Shown piece after piece: positions 1-19,737 of a stretch of DNA of 64,000 nt. The DNA is taken from contig JAZGTN010000026.1 of the NCBI GenBank assembly GCA_037783415.1, positions 2,563,001 through 2,627,000 of the forward strand, written 5' to 3'. Source of the stretch: Leptasterias polaris. Lineage: Eukaryota > Echinodermata > Asteroidea > Forcipulatida > Asteriidae. Position 1 is the stretch's first letter; each line of letters begins with the position of its first letter. Position numbers and translations under genes: made by a program. A model generated the notes under the pieces. The model was given only the letters and a program-made list of their open reading frames with translations. It searched no databases and was not told the origin of the DNA.

Positions 1-131
1 AATGCTAAAGTGCACCATGGAGGTCGAATGGGTGCACCCACAGATTTCGACCTTGACCTGCACGATTTGGGCCTTTTTCACACTAAAAAGATAGGGTAAT
101 ATCAAATTGATCTTTGAGAATATTGTTTATA
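1..131. other. Upstream flank of first carbonyl reductase gene
   Basis: Short flank before the first coding exon. I see no TATA box or other clear motif. It probably holds the 5' UTR and part of the promoter, but the window starts too close to say more. Confidence 0.3.
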
Positions 132-8041
<7,910 letters not shown>

Positions 8042-9526
8042 AGCAGTTAACCTGACTAGTATTCAAGATTAAGTTTTGATTATCAAATATTGGCTTGCAA
8101 CTCATAAAGTAAATAGTGGAAGAATTAGCAACAACTAGGTGAATTTTCAGATTTGTGACTTTGGCATGTTTTATTGGAAATTATATTGTGTAACACAATG
8201 CTGAAGATCGATCTTAGATCAGAGTTCATCATACTTTTACGTGGAACAAATGTCTGCAGTGACTAGTATAAGTGTTATGTAAGACTCTGTCTGATCTCTT
8301 TATAGCCAGCAGTTGTCTTTAATTATTCAAAATATATACATATAATTTTTTACTTTTAAAAAATACCATGGTATTATATTTTTTATGCAGATAAATTTAA
8401 ACTGAAACAAATTGATAAATAAAATGTGTATAGATAATTCTTGGCTTTAACCTCTGAATAATTTGTATTGTTTGGTGTCTTTCTATGTTTCTCATAATCA
8501 TAAAAAATTGAATCCACTTCGATTGCTTTAAGTTTTAACAGATGTTTATTTTAATTGTTAAACATTTATATTTGGAGCGGTATCAGTGAAACCATGGTTG
8601 AACACAGCACTCCTGTTAGTGTCTCAATTTTCAAGATTCTGCCTTCATCCGTTGTGCACATGCTCTGTAGGATAAACACATTTTTAAAGTTTGGCGTTGT
8701 GATGCCCTTAAAAGTAATCATTAAATAATAATTAAAATAGCTGGTATTAATTTTCATTTTTTATGCACTTTAATGAAAAATTAAATAAAAAACGGCTAAC
8801 ATAATTTATCTGCGCCTTTTTTGTTAATTGGGGGGGGGGCTGATTATTTAATATTTTAAAAAAACACGCTTTGTAGGTTAAAATTTGTATAATTACATAG
8901 ATTTCTCACTGTCACAAGAACAGTCATAAATAGGCTTTCTCTGTATGTTTATTTATCCCTCCTATATGAGGGTTACACAAATTTTTCCAGACTAATAGAA
9001 ATTGATGTAAGGTACATGACTTCTTTAGGCCTCTGCATATTTTTTCCCCAGAATGGATGCTCGGCTGAAAGTTGAGTCACGTGATTTGTCTGTTGAAACT
9101 TTTTAGGCAGCCACAAACAAATATTTATGGCCCTGACACTAACAGTATGACATATTTTTGTACCTTGCAGAATAAGACTAATACCCAAACTCTTTGTATT
9201 CACAACTTACTGGTGGAGCCTTAGCTGTCCCTAAGTTTTGGTAAACGGGGAGAAGACTCGATGTTTGGCAAGTAGAAATGTTACTTCGTTTCTAGGGGTT
9301 GTTTACACATTGCGCATCGACGTCGTACGGGCCACGCCCCCAGTCCCTCCGAGCCAGTCGATGTTGCGCCCTCTAACGGCCTCTAATTAAAAACTAGTGT
9401 GTCGGACGTCGACATCGACAGCTGATTATAATGTAGTAGAACTTCTTCTAAGACAAACAACAACAGTAAGATCGAGCAGATAACGAAACGTGTATCAAGT
9501 GAGGGGTTTTGGGATTTTTTTTTGTA
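8042..9526. other. Intergenic region between the carbonyl reductase copies
   Basis: The first ~380 bp are the 3' UTR of copy 1. A G10 run lies at 8830-8839. The last ~250 bp before the second gene are relatively GC-rich (GCATCGACGTCGTACGGGCC and nearby) and are probably its promoter and 5' UTR. I recognise no specific factor site and no other gene. Confidence 0.5.
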
Positions 9527-12500
9527 ATGTCATCTCTACGACGAGTGGCTGTGGTAAGTAAGAACGTAGTATATTACTCGATTGTTGATTCATGTATATA
9601 AACAGTGAAACTAGAGATCAATTGTCATACTCAAAAGACCGCAGTACTATTACTTTAGTTAAGTAAAAACTGGCATGACTCTGGGTAGACCCAGTCAGTA
9701 TCTTGCTCTATCTATGGTATGTCACTGGGGCGCTGTTACTGTTATGTTAGTGTTAGCCCCACTTGTGTGGCCAAGGCTAGCTGAAGTGGGGCTTGGGCGC
9801 TGTACTCTTTTTATTTTCTCGAAATTTTGACATCATCGGTCGTATTACAGTCTACACTCTTATTCTTAATATGAAACAAAAAATTTGTGATATTTCACAA
9901 AATAGTTTACAAGCAGCCATGGGAAATAAACACCCCCAAAAACATCAAAAGTCGTACAAAGTTAAATTATAAAATATAAATAAAATATACACAGTTTAAA
10001 TCACAAATAACCATTAGGAAATATGGTATTTACTATTGGTAAACAAATGAGCTAATTATAATAATAATGTCATGATGAGTTTCTGTAATTTACCCCCAAA
10101 ACACTCATCGTTAACTTTTTTTAGTCTCTCAATCACTACCCCCGGTGATCTAACCAAACCAGTGTGAGTGTGCTAGCCCTCATCTTTCACCACTTTTCCC
10201 TCTGATTTGAATGTGGGACATGAGTTGTTGATGTCCTCCTTGAGGTGTCCTCCTTGAGGTGTCCTCCTTGAGGTGTTTCTAACCAAAATTACACAGCCAG
10301 CCAAACTCCAATAATAACGACATGAGAGTCAGGAAATAGCCTCCAAGCTCCAGTGTTTTATTCAAGCCACAGAGGAATGACGTCAGTGAACAAGGAGTGA
10401 AACTGTAATACAAGAATAAGAAAACTATAATGACTACATGTAACGTATGGCTTAAAGAAAGCTGAAGCTAAATGCAATAATACACAGACCTCACAAAATT
10501 GGGCGTGACCCGTGCAGTAAAAAACCCACATGCAAATCCCATTAACCAATAACGATATGTAAGCTAAATGTGTACAAAAACCACGTGAACTACCGAGGCC
10601 TAAATACCAACTAAAACACTCTTAATATGTCCAAAAACGAGGCAAGAAAGGTATTCAACTTACAGACAATGCTTCTCGCAGGTGTTAACCGAGAAGGCAG
10701 TATGTTGGGAAGGATCTATTAGTTACAAAATGTGGAAAAAGCAGATGTAAACTTTCGCCATAAATTTGTGAAAGCGTGGTTCTGAGAATGAGCTTGTCAA
10801 TAGAGTGCGCAAATAAACTTAATGGATAGATGGATCCAGAACAGTTGACATACTTGTTGGAAGTACATGCAGCCAACTGAACTAGGTTTTCAAATGTATT
10901 TGTTAGTTGGAGAGTGAGTAAAATCAAACGGCTTAAATTTTGTTTGCTTTTTTAGGTTACTGGTAGCAACAAGGGTATTGGTTTTGGCATCGTGCGAACC
11001 CTATGCAAACAGCTTGACAACGGAATCATCTACCTCACTGCAAGAGATGAAGGGAGGGGTAAAGAGGCTGTGGCTAAACTCAGTCAGGAAGGCATCCAGC
11101 CTAAATTCCACCAATTGGACATCAGTGATGGAGAAAGTGTTGCTAGACTGCGAGAACACCTCAAGAAAACTTATGGAGGTTTGGATATCCTGATAAATAA
11201 TGCAGGGATTGCATTCAAGGTATTACGCTGTCTTAATAATAATAATATCTTGGATTTATATAGCGCTTTTCACACCCGAAGGGCATCTCAAAGTGCTTCC
11301 AACATTATTGCCCCTGGTCACTGGGCCATTTATTTCAATCCTTAAACCATCTCAGCTCCCTGGGGAGTATACAGCCTGTGCTGCAATATATGCGCTACTA
11401 GGCTAAATCAATCACAAGAACCATCTCTGCCCTCACAGGTACCCATTTTACCCCTGGGTGGAGAGAAGCAATTACAGTTAAGTGTCTTGCTCAGGGACAC
11501 AAGTGTCATGACCGGGACTCGAACCCACACTCTGCTGAACAGAAACACCAGAGCTTGAGTGTTCTTATCCAGTCGGCCACGACACCCCAAGATCTAGATA
11601 CATTTGTGGCACTAGCATCACAAATTCCTGAACCTAAAAACAGGTTACAGCTTTGGTATAGATTAATCATAAAGCTCTCAAACTTGTTGCCTTTTTCCCC
11701 CAGATGCTTTGATAAACACTGACCTTAAGGAAATTGTTCCCCAAAACACAGTTTTAAAATTGGTTCAGTTGGAATAAACCTGCATGAAATTATTAGGGTG
11801 GAAAAGGTTTATAAATAGTTCTAAATTCTGTTTCCTTGAAAAAGTAACATGTTTTGTGTATATTTATTTATTTAATTATTTAAATTTTTATTTATTTTGT
11901 TACCCATCCAATATACCTTAATATGCACATGACGTCATTTGAGTAGGGTGCCCTCGCCTAGAGGTCAGAAGGAAGATGTTCATTGGCCATGGCCTGTGCA
12001 CCGCGCGTACAAATCTGTGCATTCCCATTGTTTCATCATCAGTTTACCTCCAAGATGGCGGCTTGGTGACGTCAACTCATAGTCTATAGCACAAATGCCA
12101 ATAACTTGACGGTAATTAGGATATAAGAAGAAATGTTCAGTTTTAAATGCGGGAGGAAAAACACACACAATCAGGTAGGGACTGGAAACCCAATCCACAC
12201 TCTAGGCTCAGGTCCGAGGTAGAATTTGAATAGGAACATTAATTATGAGGGAATGTTATCAATGTATTCAAGTACCAATGAAATAATTATTATTTACATT
12301 TAGAAAAAAATTACAATGTTGTGCCCTTTACAAATTCATACGCCTTGTAACTTGGTTTTCATTCAAGTTTGTAGCTTCTGAAACCCAATCGGTTTCCATA
12401 GAAACTCAATCTGTTCACAGGAAATTTGATCAGTGCTGGAGTTATATCATTATTTCCATGGGGAAATTACTTTAGAACAACTTAATAATGTATGATATAA

Positions 12501-15015
12501 ATGATTGTTCCTTCAAGTACTGGACAACCATTTTCTCCCCAAAGTTGGCTGTTATTGTTCTTGTTATTCTGTACTTTTTGTCAGCGAGCCTCCACTGAAC
12601 CCTTTGGAAACCAAGCAGCTATTACAATGGCAACTGACTACAGGTCAACTCTGGATATGTGCCATTCTTTTCACCCTATAATAAAACCCCATGGCAGGTA
12701 TGTAGAGTTGACCAGTACATGCACGTACATGTATATTTACAATAGACTGTTGGAGTTTATACAGTTTGAAAACACACGGAACAGGTAGCATCACACCACC
12801 ATCATCCCCATAATTAAAATAAGAAAATGAGCAATGTTCCCTCCTTCAATCCAGTGGTGTTCATTGGAATGTGGGAATTTTTGTTATGCATCGAAAGAAA
12901 GGGATAATTGCCATTAATCAAGAAAAACAAAATGAAGTTAACCAACTTGATCTGATTTAAATGCGCTTTGTTATTTATGCATTCAAATTTGTCCCATACT
13001 GTATGACTCCCCTGTTTCTGATATTTAATTTATAACAATGTAATTCATTCATAATTTTCGGTGTGCAGGATTGTGAATGTTTCCAGCATGAATGGAGTAA
13101 AAGCTTTTAATGAATTGAGTGAGGAGAACAAAGCTCGTTTCAGGGCTGTCAAAACTGAGGAGGATGTCAATCTTCTCATGAAAGAGTTTGTAGAGTGAGT
13201 ATGTATTATTGATCTTTATCTCCCCTTGGCTGACGGCAAGGCCATTTTAATTTTGCAAAGGGCACTTCCACTGGAAAATCTTAAAGTCTAGGGAAAACTT
13301 TTGTTGGGGCGCCAAGACATGGGGCAACAGAGTCCGTGGCCTCTGTATAGTTCTAGGCCTGCCATACTCCCAAAATGCCTAGTGGCATTTTGGGTACACA
13401 CATCCTTATGCAGGGAGTATCGCCATTGCCCAAGGTGTTTCAAATGATGGGGTAAACTGAAGAAGTTGCCGGTTGTGTTTAATTGTAATGGAATTTAGGC
13501 TACCCTTACAATAGGAAGATTTATTAATACGTGGGTTGACACCAAGTAAATGTCATTCTCTGAGAAAAATTGTATGACAAGAACTTCATACTTTTACCTC
13601 AGGAGGTGAAGACTGGCGGAAATCCAAACTCTCATATGAGTTCTTCTATTTCACTAATGTAACACTAGTGTATTTTAAGCACCTGCATAATGTGCTCAAT
13701 ATAAATAATACCTGCATCTCACCAATAGAGGGCGCTAGCGAGTTTACACAGTGCTCTGAGTAAACACATCACACAAAACAGGAATCATAACAAATTGCAT
13801 AGCAGGTGCATCATGGTGCATAGTATGTGATAGGTAAAAAGGTATAAATGCTGACATAATCTATCAATCTAAAGACAATACCCCTGTGTGTAGTTTCACA
13901 TTTGTCACAAAGGTATTATACTAAGGCATTATAAACGCTTATTTGTCACGCTTCAAGGTATTATAAATTTAAAACATATGCTACACTAGATCGTGGAGGT
14001 AAATTCCCAGTCGAATGTGTTTATTTAGCATTGAAATTAATCGGGTCTATGTTTCTCCACTATTCTTTCCAGGGCTGCTAAAGAGGGGAACCACCAAAGT
14101 AAAGGTTGGCCCAGCTCAGCGTATGGAACAGTCAAACTTGGATTAATCTGCGGAACAAAAATACTGGGAGACGCTGTGCAGAATGACAGGCCTGAAGATG
14201 ATGTACTCATTATGGCTGTAAGTGCTGGATTTGTTTCTGTTATTGAAGCTACAGAATTATTGCGATGATGGAAAGTGTTTTGAGAGGGAAAAAAATTGTC
14301 AAAAATTATAAATAATATTAGTAACAATAACTAGTTCTTATATAGCACATTTTACAATAACGTATCAATCAATGCGCTTTACATTAGCGCCCTGGTCATT
14401 GGGCAAATAGCATTCCTTTGATCTTTCTCATCTCCCTGGGGAGTACACACCCCCTGGTTGCCATGGCGCTCAGAAGGCTTTTCAAACACAATATCAACTT
14501 CCACCCTCGCAGGTACCCATTTATACCCCTGGGTGAAGAGAAGCAATTTTAGTAAAGCATCTTGGTCAAAGACACAAGTGTCATTATTGGGATTCGAACC
14601 CACACCCCGATGACTTAACCACCAGAACTCAGACTACCAGTGCACTGGTAGTCTTTCTTGAACACTGCGTTGTTCCAGAGATGGACTGGTAGAACAATAG
14701 TGTGTAACGATGATCAATTCATCCATATTTATCACCATGTTGAAATAACTTTTCCACCAAATATTTAAATAGAAGTGTTTAACACAAGTTATTCCCTGTG
14801 GGGTTGAACAACATCTTCCTGATTTAATTTATGACATCATTGTTTCATTGTAGTGCTGCCCCGGTCATGTTAAAACAGACATGAGCAGTCATCAGGGAGA
14901 AAAGACAATCGATGAAGGGGCTGATACGCCAGTCTACCTTGCCCTATTGCAGTCTGGTTCCACAGAGTTCAACGGAAAAATGTATGTGGAAAGAGCACTG
15001 GTTGACTTCATGTAG
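9527..15015 (+). CDS. CBR1-like: Carbonyl reductase (NADPH), copy 2, intact catalytic residues
   Basis: Six exons mirror copy 1: 9527-9553, 10956-11219, 12585-12697, 13069-13194, 14073-14217 and 14854-15015. Together they encode 278 aa. Role: cytosolic NADPH-dependent reduction of carbonyl compounds by a monomeric short-chain dehydrogenase. Seen: TGSNKGIG for the nucleotide fold, [13 protein letters not shown] with catalytic Ser141, and the active-site Tyr194 and Lys198 in [15 protein letters not shown] and TDM follow in exon 6. Exon lengths and phases match copy 1 exactly except for one codon in exon 1. Introns are also alignable, so this is a segmental tandem duplication and not retrotransposition. 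Introns 2 and 5 gained SINEs, and intron 1 has an extra ~600 bp (10236-10850). Confidence 0.94.
10236..10850. other. Copy-specific insertion in intron 1 of CBR copy 2
   Basis: Sequence either side aligns with intron 1 of copy 1 (around 880-1130), but this ~600-bp block has no counterpart there. It opens with three direct repeats of GTGTCCTCCTTGAG. I see no clear terminal inverted repeats or coding potential. Confidence 0.5.
11228..11592 (-). mobile_element. tRNA-headed SINE
   Basis: Read on the minus strand, the head has an A-box-like GTGGCCGACTGG and a B-box-like GGTTCGAGTCCC, followed by ATGACACTTGTGTCCCTGAG and CCCAGGGGTAAAATGGGTAC. It ends in an ATT tail next to 11236-11247. The same body recurs at 14310-14640 (minus) and 45260-45545 (plus). 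It is absent from the paralogous intron of copy 1. Confidence 0.8.
14310..14640 (-). mobile_element. tRNA-headed SINE, second copy
   Basis: Same family as the SINE at 11228-11592: GGTTCGAATCCC B-box on the minus strand, then the CAGGGGTATAAATGGGTACC body and a TATAAG/TATTAT tail at 14310-14345. It lies in intron 5 of CBR copy 2. The tRNA-like head is more diverged. Confidence 0.75.
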
Positions 15016-15159
15016 ATTAGTTTACATGACTATTATTCAATTTGAAGTTTTGATTATCAAATATTACTAGCTTGCAACTCATAAAGTAAATAGTGGAAGA
15101 ATTAAGCAACAGCTAGGTGAATTTTCAGGTTTTGATTTTTGGCATGTGTGATTGGAAAT

Positions 15160-15660
15160 TAGATTCTGCAACTCAATGTCTCATTGATTTAATTAACAAT
15201 TCCGTATAAAATATTTCTGAAATATTCACTACACAATTATTAAAGGAGAATTCACTGCCTCTTCCAGCCCAATGAAATTGGGATGATATTTTGGGCGCGC
15301 TTGCCTTTTATTCTTGTCATGAAGTATATAGGGGGAAAAGGAACAACCAAGTGAATTTTCATAGTTTTACTTTTGACATGGGTGATTTTAAATCATATTC
15401 CCCAACAGCTGGTTATAGGGTCTCATAAAGATCACAATGCCGCATTATATTTCTGAAATATTTGATACACAAATATTCGTGGAGAATTCTCTGCCTCTTC
15501 CAGCCCAATGAAATTTGGATGTTCCTTGGGCGCTTGCCATTTATTTTTGTCATGAAATATCTATGGGATACGGGGTAACGGCTGGTTACAGGGTCTCATC
15601 AAGTTATTAACAATGCCACACTATATTTCTGAAATGATTACTACACAATTATCTCCTGCC
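15160..15660. repeat. Three diverged tandem repeats downstream of CBR copy 2
   Basis: The block CTGCCTCTTCCAGCCCAATG, with flanking TTTCTGAAATATT and TTGCC(T/A)TTTAT words, appears at about 15256 and 15490. A third partial unit follows near 15600. The period is about 230 bp. The first unit overlaps the 3' UTR, so the repeat probably grew out of the gene's 3' end. Confidence 0.55.
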
Positions 15661-16052
15661 ACACCGAAGCTGTCATGGGTCCCTGTGAAGTTATTTCTAA
15701 ATTACTTATTTTCACATTAATTTTGATATGAGATCTAATGAGTTATCGCAGCACGAATGAAAGGCGATGTCCGAACTGTCAACTTTACTATGTAAATCAT
15801 TACCAAAACAAAAAAGAGAAAAAAGAAGATAACTATTATTTTAAACGCTGGATGTCTTTTTGTACATACATACCTTTTTACATAGTGAAATGGGCGTGGT
15901 TTTGATGTCACAAAACTATATGTTCGTGCAAACATTGTCAGTGTAGTGTGTTTTTAGTTTGTTTTATTTTAGCCTTTGAGAAAGACTTTGCTAGGGTTGA
16001 AACGTGATGCTATTAAAACAAGTCCTCTTTTTCAACCAAGGAGCATGGACCA

Positions 16053-16230
16053 GTGCCCAATTTCATAGAGCTGCTTCATAATATTGCTTAACAACTTTCT
16101 GCTCGGCGAAAATGAGCAGGATACCCGCAGGCACAGATGGTATTTTGACTGGTAACTTTTTTTTTTTGTCTAGTGAGCATAAATTTAGTGTGCTTAGCTA
16201 TTTTATTTGTGCTTAAAGTAGCTCTCAGAA
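16053..16230. mobile_element. MITE family 1 (GCCCAATTTCATAGAGCTGC), diverged copy
   Basis: It starts with GTGCCCAATTTCATAGAGCT and continues through GCTTAACAA..TCTGCT and GAGCAGGATAC to TGTGCTTAAAGTAGCTCT. The right end is degraded. Better copies are at 29787-29979, 34514-34671 and 61011-61203. Confidence 0.65.
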
Positions 16231-16269
16231 ATGGGAGACTTTTGAGATAATAGCGAGCCGGGCATCCCA

Positions 16270-17087
16270 TAGACTTGTGGACAAGTCGTTAAATGTCTGT
16301 CGCGGTGATAGCGGAACGGCTTTCTCGCAATATCCCGCGAGAGGGCTGCTCTGTGCGAGATTACTGCTCTCAAGACTGGTCGCATTTACCGACTTGTGAA
16401 ACCCGCAGGCGGTTTGTGCACGGCCTATGGGCACTTCAGCCGATTTCGTACGGATGCATCTGATTGGTCAATTTTGTTATATCTATGAATATTCAAACTG
16501 TTGATGAATATTAAACATTAAATCCTGTACTGGATGGAGTTTTATGTTGCTTTGATCATGCACGATCAACCATGGAGGAATAAGACTCCATGGATCAACT
16601 AAAAACTGAGTGATGAGAGTGGGGTTTTTTTGGTTCAATTATTTAAATATTCATTTATTTTCCCTTTTTTTCTCTCTCTTTGCCTAAATGTCTTGCTTTA
16701 TATTGTTTATTGTTCATTTACTGTCTTATTATTTATTTATCAAGACATTTATTTAATTATTTAATTATTTATTTATTTATTTATTTGTTTAGTTTATCCA
16801 AATGCAATTTTCATTATTTTAGTAAAATATATATATTTATTCTCTCATAAATGTTTTTATAAAGTATGTGTTTATTTATGTTCTTTATGTTCCAATTTTC
16901 AAGTTAGGATTAGCAGACTAGAGTCACAGTGTTTGAGTACACTTTTGTTAATCCTGGCTTTTGTTAGTCGGCAGCCAGCAACTTCGCTGGAGAGCAGTGA
17001 TCTCGCGAGAGCATTCTTTATTACGCAACAGCACCACACGCGACTCGACTCACCGCGACCATCATTAACGACTTGTCAACAAGTCTA
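16270..17087. mobile_element. Mutator-like non-autonomous element (9-bp target duplication)
   Basis: It begins TAGACTTGTGGACAAGTCGT and ends with the complement of TAGACTTGTTGACAAGTCGT. The arms stay similar for more than 100 bp (GTCGCGGTGA, GCGAGAT.ACTGCTCTC). GGCATCCCA flanks both sides (16261-16269 and 17088-17096), a perfect 9-bp duplication. Long arms plus a 9-bp duplication are the signature of Mutator-like elements. The 818-bp body is AT-rich, contains a TTTA-rich tract (16728-16795), and has no transposase. Confidence 0.85.
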
Positions 17088-17096
17088 GGCATCCCA

Positions 17097-18277
17097 CTGA
17101 ACGGACGGGCCTATAATTATACCATTGTTACGCATCGCTGAGAATATGGAAATGGACCGTTGAGTGATGGAACGCCCGCTATCGTCTTTTACCCAAAAAA
17201 CAAAATTATTTACTGTACAGATAAAGGAATAATAAACACCACATGACCCGCCCCGCAGTATGCTGCAACAAAATACTACTGGCGAGACAGAAGTACAACC
17301 GTAAATACGTGCTATACAATATTGTTTATTCAGTAATTTTCCTCTTTGGTTTACGCATGGAGCTAGGTTTAGGAAAGTCTTTAGTCTATAATAATATTAA
17401 TATACAGAGCAAGTTTGTGACGTCACAATATTGATGTTTCTATGTGATTGTGCGGCAGTGCGTTACCGTTGCTATTGATATAATGCATTATGTAGAAGCG
17501 GTCATGATGGCACAATTTTCACCACCACACACACTTACCCACAGCTTTAACAAAGGCCTATTATTGTCGGTGCCTTGACGTTTTATGAGTATACAGCCGG
17601 AGAATTGCATAGTGAAGAATGCGTACAATATTGTAAGAACTCATTAACGGACAGTGTATCCTTATACAAGAGGGCCTCTGCCACACAGTCCGACTCCTTG
17701 GAAATGCGAAAGGGAAAGATGCTCAGTTGCAGACGAAAAAGAGATACACAGACATTTTCTCAAGAATGATTTATTTTCACCGGGGATTTTATCCTTATTT
17801 CAGCTGGACATCATTGATCCCGAGGTATTTAACGTGACCTAATTCTACATTTTGAACATGGTCATCTGAAGTGAACGTTCTCTATTTCTAGAATAGATTG
17901 ATCCTGGTATCCATCATGCAATCAGTGCAGATACTGCAATTTGCAGCTTGAAATTGAGAACAACGAGTTTCGTCGGACAAGTGTTATCACTGATGGTCTG
18001 CTGCTGCGAGATAACTAATGAACATTTTTTTGCAGTAAATTGTTGGATTTTGATAAGCTCATCATTCAGTTTTTGTGAGCTAGTACTGCAGTGACTCACT
18101 GTGCGGCAAAGGAGTTACCAATTATCCATTGTGGAGTTTCCTTGTTGGACAACAAACAGTTTAGAAAGCAACTTATAATCTAAACTGCTGCCAGGAAAGC
18201 ATCCACGTTAGTAAGCAGCAGTATAGTGCAAATTGACACACTGGCAGTCTTGTAAAACGACAGAGAATCTGCGTGCA
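17097..18277. other. Upstream flank of first PPxY membrane-protein gene
   Basis: No conserved coding frame is visible. The last ~150 bp are probably the 5' UTR of the downstream gene, because no acceptor site lies just before its ATG. I see no TATA box or recognised element. Confidence 0.4.
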
Positions 18278-19737
18278 ATGGGAGGACAAGGGGGACGTAG
18301 AGGGAGACGAGGAGGCAACCGTAATCATCACCGGCGCAGAGCCGGGCATCATCATCATCGAGGTGGTGGAAGAGGTTTTAACATATTTTTCCGCCAGGGA
18401 GGCGGCGCACACCAGAGTCTCATGCAGCGCCGTCTGGTTTCCAGTTTCTTCTGTTTTGGATTTGGCATTGGGTTAATGTTTTACGGCATAGCGGCGTGTG
18501 TCATCTACCCAAGTTTTCCATGGCAAGGGTTCTCCTTCATTGGTGTTGGGATAATGCTGATACTGTGTTCAGTTGTTGGCTTTTGGAAAATCTACCAAAT
18601 TAATCAATTAAATCAACATCAGCAAGAGCAGCAAGCAGTGTCAATTTCACAAGGAAACTTTGGATCACAACTAACAACACAACAGCAGCAGCAGGTATGG
18701 ACGACAGGACAGAATATGACGGCAGCTCCACCACCTTACGGAGCTGGACAGGAACAACCCCCACCTGGATATGCAGCAACAGTGGGTCCGATGGTACACC
18801 CTCAACAACCTTACTCCCAAGCAGGAGGTCCAGTGCCGCCCTACACTCAAGCGGGGGGTGTGGCACCGGGAGTTCCCCAATATCCAACAACACCTGGAGT
18901 TCCCCAATATCCAACAACACCTGGAGGAGTGCAACCCTTTCCTCCACAGACTAATGAGCCACAACTGTATCATGTGCAGCCATACTCAGCATCAGATGGG
19001 TATGTACAATAAAAACGAGATCTGGAATATTGTCCATCAATGTTATGATAAAACAAATCAAATCAGATATCCCTGTGCAACTGTTTCTAGCTGGCTGAGC
19101 ATAAAAATACTTTCATTCACTGCTGACTGTTTTAACCAGAAAGCAGCGATTAAACTGAACTGGAACCCTTAAAAGATGAATTTCAGTTTGTGTTTAAAAC
19201 TCAGGTTTGAAAATACACGGTACGTTGTTAGTGTTACGCATGAAACGATACGTGTCATTAAATGTTCAGAAAAGCAGTACATTTGTGTCCTCAAGTACAG
19301 TAGATGACAGCGTACAATTTACTGAAACCTTGGTTTGAATAAAGGCGGAACATCTCGATCGTATCTTATTCAGCTGTTATTTTATGAAGTAGTCCTACTT
19401 GAGGTTGGAATAAGAAAAAGAAAAGATAAATGAAAATATTCTGGTAAATAAACTTCAAGGTAAATTATACTATATGTTAAATTTCCAAATCATCGTTTTC
19501 ATTTGCTGTGGTCAATGTACAATCATTTTTTGCACTAGTTTATTTTTTACGATTTGTTCCTACATTGTTATCCTGCAACTAACGGCAGCTTTTTCATTTT
19601 CCATCAGGAACACACCGGCACCATATCCACCCACCTACCCTTCCCAAGGACCAGCGCCAATTAACTCATCAGTCACGATGCCACCGCCACCATCTTACGG
19701 TGAAGTGGTTATATTGAATGAGCAGAACAATAAGTGA
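18278..19737 (+). CDS. Two-pass membrane protein with proline-rich PPxY tail, copy 1
   Basis: Two exons, 18278-18999 and 19608-19737, join after a GG|G glycine codon and encode 283 aa. The start is the ATG at 18278; the open frame extends upstream, but without another ATG. Residues 1-43 are Gly/Arg/His-rich (RGG-like). Hydrophobic segments at about 54-76 and 84-103 form a likely hairpin with both ends in the cytosol. The tail is rich in Gln, Pro, Gly and Tyr and ends PPPPSYGEVV, with a PPxY motif of the kind bound by WW domains such as those of NEDD4-type ligases. I do not recognise the family. A 27-bp in-frame duplication encodes GVPQYPTTP twice (18870-18923). Intron read-through would end the protein three residues later (YVQ-stop). 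A polyA signal lies at 20227. The gene has a tandem paralog at 22816-23857. Confidence 0.85.

Noticed and set aside
18600..18973. Long minus-strand frames across the first PPxY gene
   Set aside because: They are shadows of the Gln/Pro-rich coding strand. They have no splice partners or known domains.
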